Below are positions 60,453 to 64,000 of a stretch of 64,000 nt of DNA, one piece after another. The DNA is taken from the NCBI GenBank assembly GCA_030726065.1, contig JANREK010000030.1, forward strand, positions 45,290 through 109,289, given 5' to 3'. How positions within the stretch are numbered: position 1 is the first letter of the stretch; each line of letters opens with the position of its first letter. The notes beneath the pieces are model-generated. The model was not told the DNA's origin. It saw only the letters and a program-made list of their open reading frames with translations, and made no database searches. The translations under genes were made by a program, and so were the position numbers. The DNA comes from Sediminibacterium sp. (GTDB lineage: Bacteria > Bacteroidota > Bacteroidia > Chitinophagales > Chitinophagaceae).

Positions 60453-61094
60453 ATGCTAGGCCTAAAAAAAACAAGTATTTTATTATACCTATTTATTTCC
60501 TTTAGCGCATGCGCTCAAAATAATACAAACAGTAAACCGAATAAGATAAAAATGACAAATATTGAAACCATAACACTTGGATCAGGCTGCTTTTGGTGTA
60601 CCGAAGCCTTTTTTCAACGTTTAAAAGGAGTAGTAAAAGTAACCAGTGGTTATAGTGGTGGCTTTGTTGACAACCCTACCTATGAGCAGGTTTGTGATAA
60701 AACCACCGGACATGCAGAAGTATGTCAGGTATTATTTGATACCACAAAGATTAGTTTAGACGAAATTTTATCGGTTTTTTGGAAAACGCATGACCCTACC
60801 ACTTTAAACCAACAAGGAAATGACATTGGGCCACAATATCGTAGCGTTGTATTTTTTCACAACAAGCACCAGGAAGATTTGGCAAAAAAATATATTAATG
60901 AATTAAACGCAGCAAAAGCATGGCCTAATCCAGTGGTGACAACCGTTGAAGCATTTGAAAAGTTTTATGCTGCCGAAAACTATCACCAAAACTATTATAA
61001 CAATAATAAAAATCAAGGGTATTGCAGATATGTGATTGGCCCTAAATTGGAGAAATTTGAAAAAGTATTTGCTGATAAATTGATCAAAGAATAA
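60453..61094 (+). CDS. msrA: Peptide methionine (S)-S-oxide reductase, exported
   Basis: Repairs methionine S-sulfoxide in proteins. GSGCFWCTEAFFQRLKGV holds catalytic Cys46 in GCFW; TTGHAEVCQV, DPTTLNQQGNDIGPQYRS and FYAAENYHQNYY are typical MsrA. The N-terminus LLYLFISFSACAQN is a signal with a lipobox (Cys20), so this copy probably works in the periplasm; an internal ATG at 60552 (MTNIETI) would make a cytoplasmic form. Length 213. The M1 peptidase gene follows after 54 bases. Confidence 0.94.
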   Translation: MLGLKKTSILLYLFISFSACAQNNTNSKPNKIKMTNIETITLGSGCFWCTEAFFQRLKGVVKVTSGYSGGFVDNPTYEQVCDKTTGHAEVCQVLFDTTKISLDEILSVFWKTHDPTTLNQQGNDIGPQYRSVVFFHNKHQEDLAKKYINELNAAKAWPNPVVTTVEAFEKFYAAENYHQNYYNNNKNQGYCRYVIGPKLEKFEKVFADKLIKE

Positions 61095-61148
61095 TATCAT
61101 AATCATATCATTACTTGTTTATTAATTACGACTAATTAGAGCAACCAT

Positions 61149-62819
61149 ATGAAAAACACTTTATGCATTGTTGCACTGTCCTTTTTTTCATTGGCTTTAA
61201 AAAGTCAACCCGTATTTAATATGCAGGATACTTTAAGAGGAAGTTTAAATGAACATCGTGATTGGTTTGATATTCAAAATTATGACATTACGGTCAAACC
61301 AACCTTTGAAACTAAATCCATCATTGGCCAGGTTAGTTGGACTTCAAAAGTGGTAAAGCCCACAAATAACATTCAAATTGATTTACAACAGCCTTTAATC
61401 ATTGATAGTGTCATTTATTTTGCACCTAATACTAAGTCAGGTAAACCCCTTTCCTTTTCAAGACACTTGAATGTAGCCATTGCCAACTTCAATGAAAAAT
61501 TAAATGTAAATACAAATTTTAAAATAGTCATTTACTACCACGGCATTCCTGTTGAAGCTGCTCGCCCTCCTTGGGACGGTGGCTGGATTTGGAAAAAAGA
61601 TGCCAATGGTAAACCCTGGATGTCTGCAGCATGTCAAGGATTAGGTGCTTCGATTTGGTATCCTTGTAAGGATCACCAATCTGATGAACCAGACCAAGGT
61701 GCTAGTTTAACTATGATTGTTCCAGATACGTTAATGGCAATAGGAAATGGCCGAATGATAAAAAAAGAAAGCAATAATCAGCTTGCGACCTATACTTGGG
61801 AAGTTAAAAATCCAATAAACAATTATAACATCATCCCTTATATCGGCGATTATATGGGTTGGAGTGAAAAGTATAGTGGCTTAAAAGGGAATTTAGATTT
61901 ACACTATTGGGTTTTAAAACAAGATTCCACCAAAGCAAAAGCCCAATTTACACAAGTACCTCAAATGTTGAAAGCATTTGAATATTGGTTGGGGCCATAC
62001 CCTTTTTATGAGGATGGCTATCAATTAGTGCAATCACCCCATTTAGGTATGGAGCATCAATCCGCAGTCGCCTATGGTAATAAATTTGCTAATGGTTATT
62101 TAGGACGAGACTTGTCAGGTACAGGCTGGGGTTTAAAATGGGATTTTATCATTGTACATGAAAGTGGTCATGAGTGGTTTGCCAATAATATTACCACCAA
62201 TGATATTGCTGACATGTGGGTGCACGAAGGATTTACAAATTATACGGAAACTTTAATGACCGAATACTATTATGGTATTGAAGCAGGTAATGATTATAAT
62301 TTTGGAATTAGACGAGGCATACAAAATAACAAACCCATTATTGCACATTACGGCGTGAATGAACAAAGTGATGGGGATATGTATAATAAAGGATCTAATC
62401 TAATTCATACCTTAAGGCATGCCATCGACAACGATTCCTTGTTCCGACAATTATTAATCAATTTAAACAAACAATACTATCATAAAACAGTGAACAGTGT
62501 TGATATTGAAAATTTTATTTCTAAATCTGCCGGTTTCAACTTTACTAAAATCTTTGACCAATATTTAAGAAACACGCAAATTCCTTCCTTTGTTTACCAA
62601 TATGATGAGAAAGAAAAAATATTGACCTACCAATGGAAAAATTGTGTTGTTGGTTTTAATCTTCCTTTGGCTTTAAATTACAAAGGAAAAAAATACCAAT
62701 TAAATCCCATGGATTATATTCCACAAAAGAAATTAATTACACAACCAGATTTTGATATTAAGGATTTTGTAAAACTCATCAACAGATTATATTACGTAAA
62801 CACGTCCATAGAAAACTAA
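61149..62819 (+). CDS. M1 family metallopeptidase, secreted (paralogue of the 11823 gene)
   Basis: Third M1-type gluzincin in the window. Signal MKNTLCIVALSFFSLALKSQ. The zinc motif IVHESGHEWFANNITTNDIADMWVHEGF gives His337, His341 and Glu360, with Glu338 as base. GMEHQSAVAYGNKF replaces GAMEN. PPWDGGWIWKKDANGKPWMS and YPCKDHQSDEPDQGA align almost word for word with the protein at 11823-13490, while the third M1 (10177) is more distant. Length 556. Downstream of msrA in the same direction. Confidence 0.9.
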   Translation: MKNTLCIVALSFFSLALKSQPVFNMQDTLRGSLNEHRDWFDIQNYDITVKPTFETKSIIGQVSWTSKVVKPTNNIQIDLQQPLIIDSVIYFAPNTKSGKPLSFSRHLNVAIANFNEKLNVNTNFKIVIYYHGIPVEAARPPWDGGWIWKKDANGKPWMSAACQGLGASIWYPCKDHQSDEPDQGASLTMIVPDTLMAIGNGRMIKKESNNQLATYTWEVKNPINNYNIIPYIGDYMGWSEKYSGLKGNLDLHYWVLKQDSTKAKAQFTQVPQMLKAFEYWLGPYPFYEDGYQLVQSPHLGMEHQSAVAYGNKFANGYLGRDLSGTGWGLKWDFIIVHESGHEWFANNITTNDIADMWVHEGFTNYTETLMTEYYYGIEAGNDYNFGIRRGIQNNKPIIAHYGVNEQSDGDMYNKGSNLIHTLRHAIDNDSLFRQLLINLNKQYYHKTVNSVDIENFISKSAGFNFTKIFDQYLRNTQIPSFVYQYDEKEKILTYQWKNCVVGFNLPLALNYKGKKYQLNPMDYIPQKKLITQPDFDIKDFVKLINRLYYVNTSIEN

Positions 62820-62838
62820 GAAATAATAATCGATAATA

Positions 62839-63558
62839 TTATTGTGGGCTAGTTCTGCCTAAACTATATAATCTTCTTTGCCAATAAGGATCAGTTAAAT
62901 CACCAATCGTTACCCCTTGGCTTGTACTTGCATGTGCAAATTTATTATTAGCTAAATAAATACCCACATGTGAAATGCGGCGACGTCCTTCGGTTTTAAA
63001 AAATATTAAGTCACCTTCCTTTAAATTATTCCATTCTATTTTTACACTTTGCTCATACTGTTCAGCTGCGGTACGTTTTAAATTAACTTTATATATATCG
63101 CGCATTACATCCAAGGTGAAATAGGAACAATCCACCCCATTTTTGGAATTACCGCCCAAAACATACGGTGTACCCCACCATTCATCAATTTTTTGCAGTA
63201 ATGGAATGTTTTTAATTTCTTCTACTGCAATATCCATTTTAAGCGAATATTTGATTTGTAGCCAATTTGCCTTTTCTATATCAGACAAATTCACGGGCAT
63301 CATTTCATAATTTTTATTAATAACCGCTGGCTTTTCAGTTTCAACAGCATTAGAGGCTTTATTGATTGTAATTTTCCCTGGGGACACCGAGATATCTTCC
63401 AAAAATTCCATGGTTCTTGGCGTTTTCTTAGTATCAGAAATTACAATTTGCTTTCCAGTATTCAAAGGAAAGGATAAGTTTTTAAGGGTACTACAGCTAG
63501 CCAATAAAATAAGTAATCCAAATAAGTGAACACCCCTGTATAAATTTTGCATCCCCAT
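62839..63558 (-). CDS. NlpC/P60 (C40) cysteine peptidase lipoprotein
   Basis: Cell-wall hydrolase, usually cutting peptidoglycan stem peptides. The signal ends LLASC (Cys22), so it is a lipoprotein. The C40 domain covers residues about 122-239: GGNSKNGVDCSYFTLDVM holds Cys144, EGDLIFFKTEGRRRISHVGIYL His197, and KFAHASTSQGV His209. Residues 25-120 are a less ordered linker. Divergent from dnaE with 131 bases between starts. The ATG at 63552 (MQNLY) is an alternative start. Confidence 0.92.
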   Translation of the reverse strand: MGMQNLYRGVHLFGLLILLASCSTLKNLSFPLNTGKQIVISDTKKTPRTMEFLEDISVSPGKITINKASNAVETEKPAVINKNYEMMPVNLSDIEKANWLQIKYSLKMDIAVEEIKNIPLLQKIDEWWGTPYVLGGNSKNGVDCSYFTLDVMRDIYKVNLKRTAAEQYEQSVKIEWNNLKEGDLIFFKTEGRRRISHVGIYLANNKFAHASTSQGVTIGDLTDPYWQRRLYSLGRTSPQ

Positions 63559-63689
63559 AGACAGGCAAGTTAATGTTTGTAGGTGTAAAAAGGGAATTTT
63601 AGTCTGTTTTTAACGATTTATTTGTGGAAAATTAAGCCAATTTATACCCCTTAATTTTACGATATTTGTACACTTACACCTATTCCAAG

Positions 63690-64000
63690 ATGCCTACATT
63701 TTCACATTTACATGTTCATACCCAATATTCACTTTTGGATGGTGCTGCCTCCATTGAGGGATTGTATGAAAAAGCAATGGGTGATCATATGCCAGCACTT
63801 GCCATCACCGATCACGGTAATATGTTTGGGGCATTTAAGTTTGTTAGCCAGGCTTGGAAAAAAACAAAAGTCATTGGCAAAGATGCAGATGGGAAAGATA
63901 TATTAGCACCGACTGTAAAACCCATTGTTGGTTGTGAATTTTATGTGGTGAAGGATCGTCATATCAAAAACTTCACCAAGGAATTAAAGGACAATCGTTA
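63690..64000 (+). CDS. dnaE: DNA polymerase III alpha subunit, N-terminal part
   Basis: Start of the replicative polymerase. The first 103 residues are the PHP domain: TFSHLHVHTQYSLLDGAASIEGLYEKA, then ALAITDHGNMFGAFKFVSQAWKK and PIVGCEFYVV. HVHTQYSLLDG and ITDHGNM are the metal-binding motifs. The ATG is at 63690; the frame is open to the window edge. A near -7 element (GATATTTG, 63661-63668) lies 21 bases upstream. The rest of the gene, over 3 kb, lies outside the window. Confidence 0.94.
   Translation, partial: MPTFSHLHVHTQYSLLDGAASIEGLYEKAMGDHMPALAITDHGNMFGAFKFVSQAWKKTKVIGKDADGKDILAPTVKPIVGCEFYVVKDRHIKNFTKELKDNR

Noticed and set aside
62821-62843. AATAATA/TATTATT hairpin between the M1 gene and the C40 gene as terminator
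   Set aside because: AT-only 7-bp stem without a T-run; likely chance in AT-rich DNA.

Overview
The window looks like a chromosomal segment of a low-GC Bacteroidota bacterium, most probably class Chitinophagia, family Chitinophagaceae (inference). The signs are family content typical of the phylum (DUF4199, DUF3276/PUR, DUF3822 next to rsmD, BlaI plus an M56 peptidase, a 285-residue RpoD, DUF721 behind recF), promoters of the TTTG / TAnnTTTG type, weak Shine-Dalgarno sequences, and many secreted proteins or lipoproteins ending their signal in SC or AQ. No phage, plasmid, insertion sequence, CRISPR array or rRNA operon is visible. The content is mostly housekeeping.

Layout. 1-5.7 kb: a minus-strand operon running from a degenerate dihydroorotase homologue through DUF4199, two glycosyltransferases, gmhA and gmhB to a truncated secreted protein. 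5.9-6.25 kb: tRNA-Pro followed by a nested palindrome and three short alternating repeats. 6.3-13.5 kb: minus-strand O-antigen ligase/TPR protein, sulfatase and two M1 metallopeptidases. 13.7-25 kb: DEAD-box helicase, ndk, DHH phosphoesterase, FKBP lipoprotein, folP, DUF1599, DoxX-like protein, DUF721, recF, then pyrR-pyrB, coaD, a Nudix protein and pyrE. 25-35.9 kb: LEA-like lipoprotein, WbqC, M56/BlaI pair, membrane pyrophosphatase, serine hydrolase, serA, cutC, glycosylasparaginase and a sugar-kinase-like phosphotransferase. 36.3-46.3 kb: a MORN-repeat pseudogene, a TPR protein, gyrA, rnr, lpxK, 5-formyl-THF cyclo-ligase, rsmD and DUF3822. 46.4-53 kb: MATE transporter, folB, trxB, rpoD, threonine aldolase and pgi. 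53-64 kb: a broken GNAT gene, DUF3276, an MsbA-type exporter, tRNA-Ser with a second nested palindrome and repeat array, pirin, a lipoprotein, mutS2 without its Smr domain, msrA, a third M1 peptidase, an NlpC/P60 lipoprotein and the start of dnaE.

How the genes fit together. Envelope glycolipid functions recur: heptose precursor synthesis (gmhA/gmhB), glycosyltransferases, an O-antigen ligase, LpxK and an MsbA-like flippase. Pyrimidine synthesis (pyrR, pyrB, pyrE and an apparently inactive PyrC homologue) and folate metabolism (folP, folB, formyl-THF cyclo-ligase) are scattered rather than clustered.

The most unusual material is non-coding. Two tRNA genes 50 kb apart are each followed by a nested inverted-repeat element with the same AAGCTTGCTT core hairpin, and then by alternating short palindromes of two types in constant orientation. 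Other points of interest are an inverted DnaA-box pair upstream of gyrA, -7 elements placed so that several mRNAs should be leaderless, and several proteins that have lost a key residue or domain (PyrC-like, RsmD, MutS2).
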